Positions 5,599 through 5,642 of a DNA stretch of 5,642 nt are shown in pieces (positions within the stretch are counted from its first letter, which is position 1; each line of letters opens with the position of its first letter). This DNA comes from Chitinophagaceae bacterium (GTDB lineage: Bacteria; Bacteroidota; Bacteroidia; Chitinophagales; Chitinophagaceae). The stretch covers positions 1-5,642 of the forward strand of contig JANXWM010000458.1 of assembly GCA_025351145.1 (NCBI GenBank), read 5' to 3'. Below the pieces are notes generated by a model. The model did no database searches. It saw nothing but the letters and a program-made list of their open reading frames with translations, and had not been told where the DNA came from. Position numbers and translations under genes: made by a program.

Positions 5599-5642
5599 TC
5601 TATCCAGTTGTGTTCGTATTCACCCTGAATAAATAAGAAAGG
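5542..5642 (-). repeat. Right arm of the 101-bp perfect inverted repeat (probable artefactual copy)
   Basis: This is an exact reverse complement of 5374-5474 that continues to the last base of the window, so the true arm may be longer. Read in the barrel frame it gives an abrupt non-family C-terminus and an early stop. Zero divergence over 101 bp, and the position at the window end, fit a fold-back chimera or assembly error better than an old biological repeat. Confidence 0.9.

Noticed and set aside
5374..5642. Terminal inverted repeats of an insertion sequence or an invertible switch.
   Set aside because: The spacer is 67 bp of the same barrel coding sequence with no transposase or recombinase, and one arm simply mirrors internal codons up to the window edge.

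Overview
The window looks like a piece of a Bacteroidota chromosome, most likely from a Chitinophagaceae-type organism. This is inferred from moderate-to-low GC, Sec signal peptides ending in FAQ/FAQR, Bacteroidota-type -7 promoter boxes (TAnnTTTG) shortly upstream of starts, a bacillithiol-type bshA, and a small membrane protein and an outer-membrane barrel typical of that phylum. No rRNA, tRNA, CRISPR array, transposase or phage gene is visible. Both ends cut through genes, so the window may be a whole short contig.

Layout. Positions 1-535 (minus) hold the N-terminal 178 codons of a Bax inhibitor-1/YccA-type multispanning membrane protein, open at the left edge. Positions 589-1446 (minus) encode a lipoprotein-like NodB-family polysaccharide deacetylase with all five catalytic motifs. 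Positions 1447-1654 are intergenic and carry a deacetylase promoter candidate and one copy of a short dispersed repeat. Positions 1655-2020 and 2032-3411 (minus) form a likely two-gene operon: a secreted M28 metallopeptidase with a PA-like insert, followed 11 bp later by a 121-residue membrane-anchored protein. Positions 3412-3787 are a divergent intergenic region with two more repeat copies in inverted orientation around two microrepeat tracts. Positions 3788-4924 (plus) encode BshA, the first enzyme of bacillithiol synthesis. From 5035 (plus) an outer-membrane beta-barrel gene starts, and its 3' end is not natural sequence.

The strongest anomaly is at the right end. Positions 5542-5642 are an exact 101-bp reverse complement of 5374-5474, and the match runs to the last base of the window. 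The last 18 codons and stop of the barrel ORF are therefore an antisense copy of its own earlier coding sequence. A fold-back chimera or assembly artefact at a contig end is the most economical explanation.

The genes are ordinary housekeeping and envelope functions: cell-wall or polysaccharide processing, secreted proteolysis, thiol redox buffering and an outer-membrane protein. They do not form one obvious pathway, and I see no convincing novel multi-gene system. The points worth a second look are the terminal inverted repeat, the dispersed GTGCGACGCAA repeat family, the microrepeat tracts and the uncharacterised 121-residue protein.
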